DNA of 41,341 bases, from the NCBI GenBank assembly GCA_030248135.1, contig JASANC010000276.1:1-41341 (forward strand), given 5' to 3'. Below are positions 9,597-23,500 of the stretch, one piece after another. The position numbers and the translations under genes were made by a program. Source of the stretch: Theristus sp. LFF4_11. Lineage: Eukaryota; Nematoda; Chromadorea; Monhysterida; Xyalidae. Within the stretch, counting starts at the first letter, position 1. The number at the start of each line of letters is the position of its first letter. The notes under the pieces are model-generated. The model made no database searches. It saw only the letters and a program-made list of their open reading frames with translations, and was not told the DNA's origin.

Positions 9597-10016
9597 AAAC
9601 CATGATTCTTTAACAATACCAAAAATTCTTCCGATCGGTAGCTTAAAATATTGAGAGGCACGCACGTGCAAGTGCATATTACGACACATTGAATGAACGG
9701 CATGGAAAACTGAAAAAAACCGCTCAACAGTCGAAAAAACCTGAATTCCGTTCCCACAAAGAAACAGGGGTGTTCGTGAGGCTGATCGGTCAGCGAGTTG
9801 TATATGTTATCCAAATAGACTGTAGGGCTGTTCGGTGTCCGTGCTTTGGAACTGCATTTTCAATGCAGGGGTCTTTTATTATGCAGTACGAAGTTGTTAC
9901 GGTACGCTGTTTGCAATAGGCCGTTTGCGGTTTCGCGATTGACGTATAGCTCAACTTGGACCAGCTAGGTATTGTTTCGTTTATGTATGAAACCAGTGAA
10001 AGTAATTTTGCTGCAG

Positions 10017-13000
10017 GTGCGTAAACTACTGCTTCAGTACTGCCCGAACTTGCAAGCAGATTGCAACAACACGTTGACAGGAAATGGCCGAATTGCGGCA
10101 ATTTGTACCGGAATCTATTTGTTGGAATCCAACGGACAGGTTCGCGATTCGCAATTGTTGTAGGTTGAAAAAGCGAGTTGGATGCATTCATAGATTTTTT
10201 TGAGCAGAAGTCGTGCAGCTAGCGCTGAAATTTTTTATAGATAAAAAGAGAATCACTGTGGTGTTGTTGTTCATCGCCGAACAGATGGGAAAGGCAGTGA
10301 CGCAGTTTGGCCGATCGAGCGGGCTGGGTCGGCTGCGGACGCTGTGTAGGAGCTGCGTCGTTGTCCGCATCACTGGGGTGTCTCATAGCTTTGCGTCACA
10401 GATGCTAGCGCTAATAATGTGAAACAGGCCACCGAAATCGGGTTGAGATCACTGGTGCCCTCAGGACAGAGCGGGGCTTAGAGGCTGTTCCCCTCAAGTG
10501 GCGAGGGTATTGGTCCACCGTAGTGATCCGTTTCCCCAAACCAACCGGAGTTTGGTATCTTCGGGTTTTCGTAATTGGTGGGGGCGTGCTTCAAACATAA
10601 AAAAGTGAATACGCTGGTGCTAGTTTCACAAATGCATTTTTGGAATGTTTACTAGTTGTGTCCGCCAAGTACGATTTCCTGAATACTCGGTCATGTTAGC
10701 TTCTTTTCACGTTAGCATGCTGATACGATTGTGCCGTATCTGCTGGAACTGCTGTCAAAGCTTCATGCGTTCACGTGGACCGATGAAAGCTCGTCGCAAC
10801 ACAAGAACGATCGTGAGACACTTTGATTCGTTGTTGCTTGCTTTCTCAATCATCTCCAATTGGTTTTTTGTCAATTCGTAGCTGATTTTTAACAGGAATC
10901 ACCGTTTACGAAAAATTTGCGTTCTGTCTGAACACGCTACTGAACGATTTTGCGTCGCGACACCCACAATGGTGCAGAAAGGTTGGTTTTTGTTTCCGAA
11001 GAGCATGTTCTGTTTTGTGAATTCTAATAAAATTGGATAAAATCAGTTTGATAAATCTGTTGTTCAGATTGTCAAAACGCAATTGGATGTTGTGGACGAG
11101 CTCTGTGCAAAATTGACACCGACCACCGAAAAAGACGTGGTCGATTTGAACTCAAAAGGCAAGACTGACCTGCTATGGAAGCATTGCGTCTCTGTGTGAT
11201 CGCATGCAGTTGACCATGGTGCATATGCGTTGCGCTCACCTTTCAGTGAAACTGATGACGCTGGTTTGCATTCTGATTGGAGTGCTGCGTTCGGCTGGCC
11301 GTTTCACAGAGTGCCGCTCGTTGCCGCTGATTTGCCGTGTGTTTCCGTGCGCATTTGCGTTGAGCGACCAAGCAAACGGCGACAACGCTGACAACAACGA
11401 GCAGATGCTGGACACACGAAGGCACGTGCATGCTGCAGAGCACACGTGCGCTCGAGTGTTGTGATGCTTGCAATCAGTGGTTGTTGTTGCTCAGATCGAT
11501 GTCGCCAGCGGTGCACAGTCGCACGCACGCGAGCAGCTCGCACTCGCAGCAGCAAACAAGCAGCACAGGCACTCTGAAACCGACGGACACTGCGGCGCAA
11601 CGCCACTACGTCTCACAGGTGTGCGCGTGGCTCACTCACTCACTGCACCGCCTGCGGTCACGCTTGGTTGTGTGCCACTCTGTTACACGTCTGTGATGCA
11701 GGTGTCGTCAACAAAGTCGCCCAGCATCGATCCATGCACGTATTTTTTTACGAAGCACGGCAGCAGCTACTGTGCCGTGAACTGCATGACTGCAAGCGAC
11801 ACTGCAACCGGCAAAACGGAGTCTGCTGGTGCAGATGAGCAGACAAAGCTTACATACGACGAATTGATTGCATTCTTGAATACGGTGCATTTCTGATTTG
11901 CATGTGGTATTCGCCGAAACATTCAACATAACATTTGGATCATCGTCCATTTTCAGGCACGCACAATCCTGCAGCCATCGGTTCTGGAAGCGTTGGACAA
12001 CCATGCCACCGATGTTTACACGGTTTGTGTTGTGTCGATCTGTTTGCTCAGTGTTGCTTTCACGAAACTGCAGCTAATTCTAGGTTTCGGTTGTTGTTCA
12101 GGCAGCATTAATCCGACGCTACCCGTACAAAACAGTGAGCGAAGTGGTGAAGCTGGTGGTGCTTGTGTTGCTGCGTGACGTGCTGCAGCCGTACGCCAAC
12201 GAGGTGGCACTCAGTGCTCGTGCCACAGTCACCGCTCATTTCAGCACTCGATTCGACAACTTTGTTCGCGAGGTAACGTGCACCTTGCTCTCATAACTGT
12301 GCAGTCAAACTCACGCTTGTGTTACGACGAAACGTACAGCTGGTTGCTGATTGCTTCTCTCATGCAAACATCGTGCACGCAATCGTTTTGTTCGCTCGCA
12401 GACGTTCATTCCCGCTTTTGTTGCCTGTTTAGCCAAAATTCAGATGCCCAATGCACAGGGCAATAGCAAATCGAGTAAGCCATTCTCTTGCAACATTGAT
12501 TCAAGGCAAACCTGTTGGTTTTTTGCTTACCTCTACATTGGTGAAGGCTTGTATCATCCGCCAGCGCTATTTGCAGTTGTCTACCTCTATCCGATTTCAG
12601 TCCCCAAGCATGATTTTTGTTTTGTTTTTCACGGCAAATCAAGCATGTTGGACAGTTGTGTGGTGATTGAAGTGGTATTTTGCGTTGTATTCGGTGGCTT
12701 GAACGTCCACATAGTTCTTTACTTGTCAGGTGCACGCGCTGGTTTACGATTTGTTTGTGCACGGTCAGACGATGCTGTCCACTCGACATCCTGAGAAAGT
12801 GGAGAAAGAAAAATGCGGCCGCGAAATTGCAGCAAACAAATACAAAATGCTGGTGCTGTGCAACGCCGTCTGCTTGGAGCTGCTGGTTTGGGCAGCCAGC
12901 GACGAGCCCGGTAAATATAAAACACGTTCGCATTGTTTTGCATCTGTCAAACTCAGTTGGTTTTTGTTTGTTAAGCAGTTCACGTTCGTGCTTTGTTTTA

Positions 13001-14566
13001 TTGTTGTAATGAACTCTCTGCGTACTGAACAGACGGCGAGAGCATTGCGGGACGCATCATTGAGAAGATGACAACGCATCATGGCCATCGTTATGTGCTC
13101 GCGCATATGCCGCTGCTCACTGTCGGTCTAGAGGTACATGTAATTAGCGCGGTGAAACTGCGTTCATAATAACGACATTCTGTAACAGCTCTGTTAGTTT
13201 TGTCACATCGCAATCGCATGCATGTGTCGTTCACAACAACAGACACTACTTGTCAGGCACTCGGAAAGCTTGCGGAGAAGTTTCCAACAGTGGCGACGAC
13301 AACAATCGTGCCTGCGTTGGTCGACTTCTTATTGGCACCATCAGCTGTGCTCGCAAAACTCGCTGGCTTGCCTGCAGGGTCGTTGATGAGCCCGCATGAG
13401 CAGGTTTACAGATGCCAATTTTGTGCTGCATCACAGTTGTACCGCAAACAGATATTCAGGTCCACCCGTTCACTTTCATTTAGCATCGTAGTGCATGGAG
13501 CAACCACACAAAGTAATTGAAGAATTACAGAGCAGCTGTTTTTGCGAAATGCTTGTTGTTGAGTGGCGCTTTCGTCGTTGCAGTCATTGGCGCACCAGGA
13601 AGGCGCCTCGTTGCTGATGGCGCCCGTGTCGAGCGTGTCGGCGTCGTCCGTGTCCGAGGCGGAGTCTGCGAGCACCCTGAGCAAACGCAACGTCTGCTTC
13701 CAGCATCTGCGCACCACCGCCATCCAAAGTCTCACTCGGTATCGCCATGGGCGCTCTTGACAGCACCTTCCACTGGTGTCACCGTCAGCACTGCTCTCGA
13801 TCATGTTTGTTTCGTTCTTCAGTGGTCTGCGTGCTGGTCTGACCGTTGACGAGCAATGCGTCAAGGCCTGCCTGGCGTCCGTCTCGCATCGTCTGTACGT
13901 GGCGCGCAAAGCTGACAGGTACTTTGCGTGGGGGGTGCCAACGATGAGCACCGATGCGATGCAGTGTTGATTGGTGTGCTCTGCCAACACAGCCAATGTG
14001 ACTGCGTGGGGGTGCCAACGATGAGCACCGATGCGATGCAGTGTTGATTGGTGTGCTCTGCCAACACAGCCAATGTGACCTCGTGTGCCGCAATGCGATG
14101 CTCGTCCTGGGCGGCATCGCCGTCGGCCTCAATCGCCAGTCGGGCACCTCCGAGGCAGTGCTGCAGATCTACCAGCAACGTTTCTGCAATCCGCCGTCTC
14201 AGCTGGACGTGTTGATCGTGCAACAGCTCGCTGAAATGGTCATTGCTGGCTGCTCCGTTAGTGGCTCGTTGCATATTTTGATGTTGCTTTGTTATGCAAC
14301 ATATTTTTTATGCATTTTCAAACACGCACCGCACCACCGGCCAGTACTCTCTGAACGAATGCAGTCCAGCTGCAACATGAAACACGTTTACTACTTTAAC
14401 GAATATCTGCGGTGGGTGTTGACTATTGATTGAGAAAAGATTTATTGTTGTGATATTGACAGGCACAAATCTACGAAGAAGTGATGAAAATGTTCACAAC
14501 AATTGCGGTCGAGTCCTCGTCAGGCAGCTATTCACCGACGACTGATGTGCAGCAACACAACTACAG
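10017..14566 (+). CDS. PI4KA: PI4KA exons 1-17: N-terminal solenoid
   Basis: Exons: 10017-10139, 10716-10812, 10896-10981, 11068-11158, 11247-11445, 11495-11618, 11702-11884, 11957-12022, 12102-12272, 12402-12474, 12730-12910, 13033-13133, 13257-13403, 13584-13738, 13823-13918, 14070-14256 and 14463-14566. Landmarks in order: [18 protein letters not shown], a Ser/Thr/Gln-rich linker (11495-11884), [33 protein letters not shown], and PPSQLDVLI. The linker region is the least conserved part, so boundaries at 11445/11495 are the weakest. The 12475-12729 gap probably hides a small exon that restores phase. Confidence 0.85.
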
Positions 14567-17500
14567 GTCACTGTCATTGCAGGCAGCTGCAGCAATGCTT
14601 TTGTACATCGTTCCAATCACCCACTGCTTCTCAGTTGTCTCGTCTCATGCAAGAGTCCATGAACAAATCAAAATGGAAACAGTGCCTTGAGCACACAGGT
14701 CTACAAATGGTATATGCTGTGTGAATTGTGAATTGATGTCGTGTACCGGTCCTCACACGTTTTAGTGCTGCATTTTCGCAATTTCGAGTCTCCGAAGGAG
14801 AAGTACCGAGGTCAGGTCTAGTGTGTTCATTCATGTCGGGGGAATGCTGCCTGAAAGAAATTCTTTTCTAGTCAGATTTTATTCAGGTTGTGTCACTGTT
14901 ACTCAATTGTTCACACGTCCCAGAATTTTGTCACAGCGACGACGGTGTCTCATTTGCAATTGCAAAAAATGAATGCATGTGCTATGAAGCTGGTGGTACA
15001 GTGGCAGAATAAAGATTTCACTTCAGTGATCAGTTTGCGATCACAGCCATTCCCTTCACACGTACATTCATTTTTTGTGACGTTGTGCTCTCTGTGACTG
15101 ACTATTTCTGTCGATGTCAATTGAGGTGTTTCAGTGTTTTTGAATTTGAACTGTTGTTTTTTGCATGCATAATTTGTTCCAAAATAGTCAAGTAAAATTA
15201 TTTCTTGTGCAGCACAGGTCAAGATACATGTTTTTCAAAACCGCAATAGTGTGTACTCAAACCATTTTATCATTTGAGTTTGAGTTAGAAGAGTCATGTG
15301 TTTGAAAACCAATTTTTAGATCAGTTCTCCTTTTCATAACTTTTGTTTGTGTATCTTTTGAGTACCTTTTGTTTTTTTGCATTCTATACCCTCTGTTCGA
15401 TTTCATTACCTCCGCCATAGAATACGGAGATGCTTATTGACAGATGTTGTCACGTTTTGTTTCGCAGTCTACTTAGTTCTCACAGTGAAGCATCTGTCTC
15501 ACATTTCACCGAACGATTCCAGGCACGTATCACTGGCCGTGGTCACTGCGTTGACCAATATAGCTGAGAACATTCAGGGCTGCAGTGAACAGATGAACTT
15601 TCTGCTGCGTATGCTCGAACTCTTTGTGCAACTTGGTCTCGAGGGTAAACGGGTCAGTGAGAAGATCACGAAAGCGACTGTTAAGGTAGAGTGCTGTGAA
15701 TGCGTTTGTACATTCGCCTGCGTCACGCTGTGAAGCTTGTGCGCCTTGCGGGTTCAGGCATCGAGCACCGCGGGCAACCTCGGCGTGCTCATCCCGATCA
15801 TCGCCCTCCTGATGCGCCGCATGCACTCGGTGACGCTGCTGACGCGCCGCGTTCGCAATCTGTTTCGTGATTTCTGGTTCTACTGCATCGTGATGGGATT
15901 CGATGTCGAAGACTCCGGTATGAACGTGCAGTCCAGTTGACTCTCTGATGCAAACATCACTCACAAGTCTAGTGCAGCATAGACAGACAAAGCATTCAGG
16001 TGAAAATAAAGTGTGAAACAGTGTTGTGGCGTTGTTTAGGACTGTGGCCGCAGGACTGGTACGAAGGCGTCTGTGAGATCTCGAAGAAGACCCCGGCGCT
16101 CACACCGCAGGAGAATCTTCGCTCAGAGCTGATGTTTGTTGCGATCCGCAATGACGCTGTGTCGCCGGTATGTGCAGCACTGTGAATGTGATCGAGGCGC
16201 ATCGCCGCATGCGTCCGTGATGCTCGTTGGCGGTATTTCGTTTGGCTGCGCTGTTCCACACCACACAGCCCAAATCTGCCACAAGCTCAATGAGTTTCGA
16301 GCTTTATCGATCGCAAATCAACGCTTCGCATTTTTTTGCAGGCCGAGCTGCAAGAGTTGCGCAATCGTATTCTGGCGCAACTGTCGCACCCTCCCGACGT
16401 TGTCGCGTTGGTGAATAAAATGGAGTTTGCACAGTGCGTCTATTTGTCGGCCGTCTATCGCCTCGAAACACTGCGCGTCACACATTCGCATCGATTGGAC
16501 GCGGTGCACCAGATGTTCAAATATCTCGAGTCAAAGTTGGTGCAGAATAGACACTTTTAGAGTTTTAGAAACACTCGCGCAGCAGCACAGACGAGCACAG
16601 TCCGGCAATGGCAACATTAAAAACAGCAAGCGATTTATGGCCGCAGGAGCATTCAGAAGGACGCGTCAGGCATGTTCGCGTCACTGCTGGTCGTGGCACA
16701 GCGCGTTTTCCTGGCCTACTTGGACCGTGCCGAGCAGCGGCCGAACGATGAAGTGCTCGAGCAGGAGCTCGAAATGCACGCGCAGTTTCTGCTCGTCCAC
16801 TTCAACCACATCCATAAAGAGGTCGGCTGCTGCTGTCTTTGCGTTTGCTTTACACGGCACACATGCATGGCCCGCCAGTGCACGAGCGTTTGTGCGACTC
16901 GAACCAGCCGATTTGTCAGGTGCGTCGGTGCGCGGACAAGTGTCTCTCGTCGCTGGTCGACCTCTTCCCGCACATTCTGTGGAGCGGCAAAGTGCTCACG
17001 AGCGCCCTCGAGATCGTCCAGCTGCTCAGTTGTTCGCTGCGCCTCGACGCCAATCGAGAATCGCCGTTGCTCCAACCGACTGGTTGCTCGCGCATTTCGC
17101 AAGCAATTTCTTGGTTTTCATATTCGATTTGTTCGAGAACAAGATTTGTTGACTGACCACACAGGCCTACCGTGGGCGATTTCTCTGCTGGACACGCACG
17201 ACGGTCGCAAGGCAGTGGCGAAAGACTTCGCGTGTCGCTGTCAGCAGATCCTACAGGAGGCAATGCGCTGGGCGCCTGGCACCACGCAGTCGCATCTGCA
17301 GGTTCGTCGCATATTAAAGCACTCAAAAATTGCAAACGCTTGATCAATATCTAATTTTCAAGGTTATTAGATTGGGTATGATAAAACCAGTTTTTATATT
17401 GCCAGGAAAAACGGTTTTATTCCGCTTTCAAGACCATTTTATTTCCCAATTTTTTCCAGCACTTAGTTTTCACTAGGGTTGGCACAGGAAAAAAACCGGT

Positions 17501-20500
17501 TTCTTTTCCGTTTATTAAAACCGGTTTTTTTTCAGTTTTTTTTTTCTTGAAAAAATAAAGAACCGGTTTTTTACCTTAAAATTTTTCAAACTTCGTGGTC
17601 AAAAATCACAATTCTTCGTTTGATTGATAAAACGTAAAATTATATTTTTGAAAAAACGGTGCAGTGTACTGTGTCGAACTGAACTGGTGAAGCATCATTT
17701 TGCAGAAGCTTTTGTGCTAAGAAGGGTCAAGTGAAATACGATGAAGACAAGGTGACTGTTAAACTAAAGTGCATATGCAGACTAACTGACGATGTTGTCG
17801 ATTTGCAATTGCAAAAGGTAACTGATGAAATGTTATTTTTCGCGAACGCAATCCGCTACCGGTTTCACTTTGCAGTTCTGCAAATCTCGCCCCCTAATCG
17901 GGGTCAGCTATCCGTTCTCCTTGCAACCGTCCCTCCCCGTTCCCACACCTACACGGTCACTGCCCAGTCTTGGGTGTTTTCAATTTATTGAACGTGCTGC
18001 CCTGGAAACCAATAAAAGCGAAATTGATTTGATTTGAAACAAAAAATTGGATAGCATTGGGTGGCAAAAATAGCAAATTGGGTCGGTTGTATGCCCGAAA
18101 ACAGCATTTTACGCTGCTCAAAATCACTAATTTTGATGTATTTCCTATTTTGAGTTCAAGAAGTCAAGTTCTGGAAAGTTTAGGAGCTGGGAAGCATTCG
18201 GTTTTTTATGGTTTTAAAACGGAAAAGAAACCGGTTTTTTCCTGGCAATATAAAAAACCGGTTTTTTACCAACCCTAGTTTTCACAACTTGACCCACGGG
18301 ACCAATCAGAAATACAGTTGAAATTTGTGTTTTTAAGTAGAGCGAAGTTTAATTTGAGTTTGACACAGGTTATTTTTTTACTTTTGCAAAATACAATTAT
18401 GCGACATCGTCATCCAATAATTTTCAACTACCAAAATTTCCAAAACCAATTTTTATGTTTTTTAAACCGGTTTCGTTTTCCTTGCCAACCATAGTTGTAA
18501 CCAAAAGCAAAAATTACTTCTTACAAATGTGCTTTATCGAGTGCAGCTACACTTGGCAGGAGTTTGTGTGTCGTGTCAGCGGCGGCGACATGCGCGAGAT
18601 GCGTCGCCACGCGGGCCTGTCGTTGACGATCGATGCAATCCTGAACAACGCCGCCTCGCGTGCGCAGTCGCAGTTTGAACGCAGCGAACAGGCACTGACT
18701 GGTGTCACCAGCTCCAGTGTCTATGTGAGCACGTTGGCACTGAGAAGCTACTATTTGGGCGAGGTAGCTTGCTAATGCTGTGTACACGGCCAGCTAATAG
18801 TGTTCACAGGCAGCAGCCAACAAGAACATGCTGAATGCAGGTGAAAGGCATGTTGGCATCGGTGGCGCACACGGACACGCCCGACGCACATGCTGCGCTG
18901 AGCGAGCAGCTGCGCGTCGAGCTGCATGCGGCGTGCAACAGCGAACTGCACGCTGACACGATCAGAGCGAACTTGATGCGTGTCTGCGCGCTGTTCATCA
19001 CGCGCCAAGGTGATCAGTGGAGTGCGCAAGTGATTCGCATCAATGTGCGTGCGTCGCAGAACTGGCTGACAACAAATGGACGCTTTGCAGAGCTCGACCG
19101 CCAGTTGTTGCACACGATCTGCTGGACGCCACTGTACCATTTCACTGAAGTGACAATGGAGCTGTCGGTGTTATGTTGGGACTGGCTGCTGTCAGCGCGC
19201 GGCGAAACTGTCATCGAGGTTGGCTCGCACAGGCACAATGCTCGTTGCGCACGCAAACAACATAATATCAGTGGTTTAGGTTCTGCGACTGAATACGTGT
19301 GCAGACGAAGAAAGGAAACTAGTCCAATCTTTATGTGGCAATTCAAAATCGCCAAAAGTGACTCGGGCCCCATTTTAGGGACTCGGTCATTTTGCCAATT
19401 TTTTAGTTTCCGCGTCATGCATGAAACTGTTTACCTATCTATGCGCGTATTGAGTCTCGTGACCAAAATAAAACACAACACATGAAGTAACATGAATCTT
19501 TTCATGACGTAACACAAATGAACAATTTGACACAGTTTCTGCAAGAAATGCTCAATTGCTGGAAGGCGTGCATCGAGATGCGCATGGGCATCTTTCGAAC
19601 GGACCCAAAGGCCACAAGCCCATTGGCCGCTCGTGAGGGCGTTCGCATCGAGCCGAACCCGCCATTTTTGAAACCACACAAGATCTGGATTCGAGTCAGT
19701 GTTGCTTAACTACTCCATCACGTGAAGTTCTTTTCGGGGACAAACAACATCTGTTTTCGCGTTGCGTTTCAGTTTCTCGCCGAGCGCATGGAGGTCGCCA
19801 AGTACTGCAGTCGTGATCAAGTCGAAATATTTCAATTGATGTTTCTGCAGTGTCTTCCACTGAACGTGGGAGGGGACACGAAACCAACAGGTGCAATTAG
19901 TTGGGAAGGCAAATGTGAATTAGATGGTAGTGTGCAAATGTTGACGACAGTGAGATCATGAATTTGAGCTGCTGGTGAGTCGCTTGGCCTGGCGTACTTG
20001 GGCGGTGCTGCGCCGGCGATGGCCATGCAACCAATGAGCAGAGACATCGAGGCGGTCGGCGCTCGCTTCCAGCTGTTGACGAGCATTCTCGCGCTCGTAC
20101 AGGGCGACGCGCTGCCCGGCGGTGTCGCCAAGAACATCCTCCGGCAGCGTGTCTACTCGGCTGCGTTCGACTACTTCACGTGTGTCCACGTTTGTATTTC
20201 ACGTTTTGTGTTTTGCACGCTGTTGTTTTTTGTGCACATGTTTTCGCCTTGTTATCTTTCTGGCTTACGTTTTCGTGCGCTCTTTGTCCACTGATTCAAT
20301 TGAGCTGTGTTTCTTGCAGTCGAGAGCCGCAATGTCCGACGCAGCCGTGCGCCGAACTGCACGACGACATTCTGCTGTTGCTGAGATTCTGGCAAACTGT
20401 GCACGCCGACCGCAAATACCTGAACAAGCAGATGTTTGAGACATCCGGTTGGGCATCGCGCGTGTTCTGTTATGTTCTATACTTATACGCTGTGTCGGAG

Positions 20501-23500
20501 AGCTGCTGCAGCAACAGATCAACAGCTTGTGCACTAAAACTCGATTCACCTGGTTTATTTTAGCATCTGATAAAAACGAGCTATGAAAACGGTTGACTTG
20601 CAGTGGCTGGTTGCTTGCAGCAGACACGACCTAGCGCATCGCATTGTGTGTTTGTTCAGACTGCGACCTGGCGACGGCGTCATCTGGCGTGGCACTTGCG
20701 TACAACCAGTCGTTCAGTGTGCCTGTGACGTCCGTGTCAACGGCGCTCACAGGCACAGGCACGTTGCGTCAGAGCAACACGAGCACCTGGCATGCTGCTG
20801 CTGGCAGTCAATGGGCGAACACGATGGCAATCACCATGGCACAGCAGCACAAACCGCAAACAGTCACCTCCCGGACGCAATCCACTGGTAGCTGACACAG
20901 GCAAATGGCGCCACTGACGGTGCACATTGCACGTGTCCGTGGCGCAGCACATTTCCTCCGTTGTCGTTCACATTTCCAGGCGACACTCTGACGCGAGCAA
21001 AACGCGCGGCGCCACTCGTGCAGACATCCGACCGTCAGCTGCGCATTTACCTGCGTCGTCGCAATCTGCTGCTCGCTTTAGTCGTTGGTTGCTTCGTCAC
21101 TTGTTGTGTTTGTTGCCGTGCACGCGTGTTGTTGTCGTTTGTGTCAGGGCAACGAAATCGAGCGCCTGTCCGCGTGGCGCAATCCGCTGGCATTGCCAGA
21201 GCGCGCGATCGCAGGGGAGGAGCAAGTGATCCAATGGAGGCAGACCACGTTCAGGGATGTGCGCACTGAGGAACGACTCGTCAGAGACAGTGTCAAACTC
21301 GCCTGGGAGATTTCGCCTGCGTTGGCGGCGCACGTTTTTGACAGGTCTGCTGCTTCGGTATTGTGCTTGACGCTGAAAAAGAAATCTTGTTCACACTGAG
21401 TACGTTTAGATTCAAAAATTGCGAGGCTGCGCGCAGCGAGCTGAATCGTCTTGTGCGTCTTGATCCGCACGCTGTGTCGGACATTCCCGACGCGCTCAAG
21501 TTTCTCGTCTCGGACATGCACGTGCTCGAGACTGACGCGCCCGAGGTACGGCAAACATGCTTGTTTCGTTGGCTTACAAACACGCGGCGCACGCGGCTTA
21601 CTGTTGTAAATTCACGTTGAAAACTTCTACAGTCGAACTCTAAATTATAAGCAATCAGCTGATTGGTTGGTGGTCACGTGAAGCTGGCATTATGTGCACG
21701 ACAGACTGCGCCTCCACAGCAAGCATGCATCGCCAATCACTCAGCAGATTGCCTCTAAGCTAGAGTGTGACTGTGCACTGTATTGTGGCCTGCAGTTGAC
21801 ACACATGCTCACGTGGTCGCCGGTGCCGCCAGTGACAGCGATGTCGTTCTTCTGTCCACGGCAGTTCCCCCCTCATCCGATCACAGCGCAGTACGCCGTT
21901 CGTGTGCTCAAAGACTACGAGCCGGATGCGCTGCTGCTCTACATTCCGCAACTCGTACAGGCGATACGTCACGATGCGGTGCGTCTCTTGTGACTCTGCT
22001 GTTGCGGCAATCCACTGCTCTTGAAGCAACCATTCGTACATTTGCACATTTGTTTTGTTCTTGTGCAGATGGGCTATGTTGTTGAATTCATTCTGTACGT
22101 CAGCGGTAAGTCACAGCTGCTAGCACATCAGTTGCTTTGGAACATGCAAACCAACTTATATATGGACGAAGATGGAAAAGTGCGTGATCCGCTGCTCTAT
22201 GATATGCTGTCTGACACCATTGAAAAGGTCACCGCCATTTTTACTCCATTTTCGAGCAGAATTTTATTGTTTCTCCAAACTATACTGCTCCGACGTCAAC
22301 TTGTGCTCTTTTCAGATTCTTGCTCAGTTGTCCGGCCCGTCCAAGGACTTCTACGAGCGGGAATTCACGTTCTTCAAGAAGATCACGGACATCTCGGCAG
22401 AGATCAAGCCGTTCGCAAAGGGTCAGCAGCGCAAGGACGCCTGTCTGCGCGCACTGAATCGCATCACCGTGCAGGCTGGCTGCTACTTGCCGTCGAACCC
22501 GGAGGCGGTCGTCGTCGACATCGACTACAACAGCGGGCTGCCGATGCAGAGGTACTCGCACTGCGGGGGGCTTGCTTGCACGGCACTGCTGCTCAGGTCA
22601 CGCGTGCACACAGCCGCAGACGTCCATGTGTGCGCACACTGTTGCAGCGCTGCGAAGGCACCGTTTCTGGCTCGTTTCAAAGTGAAATGCTGCGGTGTGA
22701 AGGCGCTCGAGCAGCTGGGCATGATGACGCCGTCGGTGTCAATGTCAAACTTGAGTCTGTCGCCGCCGCCGGACATCGCAGTCACCAATGAGCGGCACAA
22801 GCAGACTGACAAGGAAACCGGACAGGTGGACACTGCTGTGAAGGTGGACACTGCCGCGGACAACATTTACTGGCAGGCAGCCATCTTCAAAGTTGGCGAC
22901 GATGTCAGACAGGTAAATGGACTGCAATCAAACACAACAAATTGTATGAGTGACATTGAAACAGGCTGTGCGAGCTGATTGCAGCAGAATCACGAACGGC
23001 CAACTGATAGGCAGTGGGTGGCTTGCCGAAGCAATCGTTTCAATTGCATGTGACAATTGCTGCACAGCACCACCGTGTGCAGGCAGCACTCAGCAGAGCA
23101 CCGTTTGTTGCAGGACATGCTGGCGCTGCAGATCATGACGCTCATGCGCAACATCTACCGTTCAGTTGGCCTCGACGTGTTCCTGTTTCCGTATCGTGTC
23201 GTTGCGACCGCATCCGGCTGCGGCGTCATTGAGTGCGTGCCAAACGCAAAGTCACGCGATCAACTGGGAAGGCAGACTGATCTCGGTAATGAATGCGAAC
23301 TCGAAGCATTCTGCAGTTCTCTATGAAGCGGTGCACATTCAGCAAAGCGAACCATTGTGAACGGCAGGTCTGATGGAGTATTTCGTGACAACGTACGGCG
23401 ATCCAACGACCGAGGCGTTTCAGACAGCGCGCCGCAACTTCGTGCGCTCGATGGCTGCGTACAGTGTGTTCAGTTATTTGCTGCAGACGAAGGACAGGCA

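Noticed and set aside
12406..12933. Long minus-strand open frames opposite PI4KA exons, also at 13406-13996, 16716-17347 and 21144-21554
   Set aside because: They lie opposite well-conserved PI4KA exons. Their protein sequence is basic and Arg/His/Cys-rich with no recognisable family.
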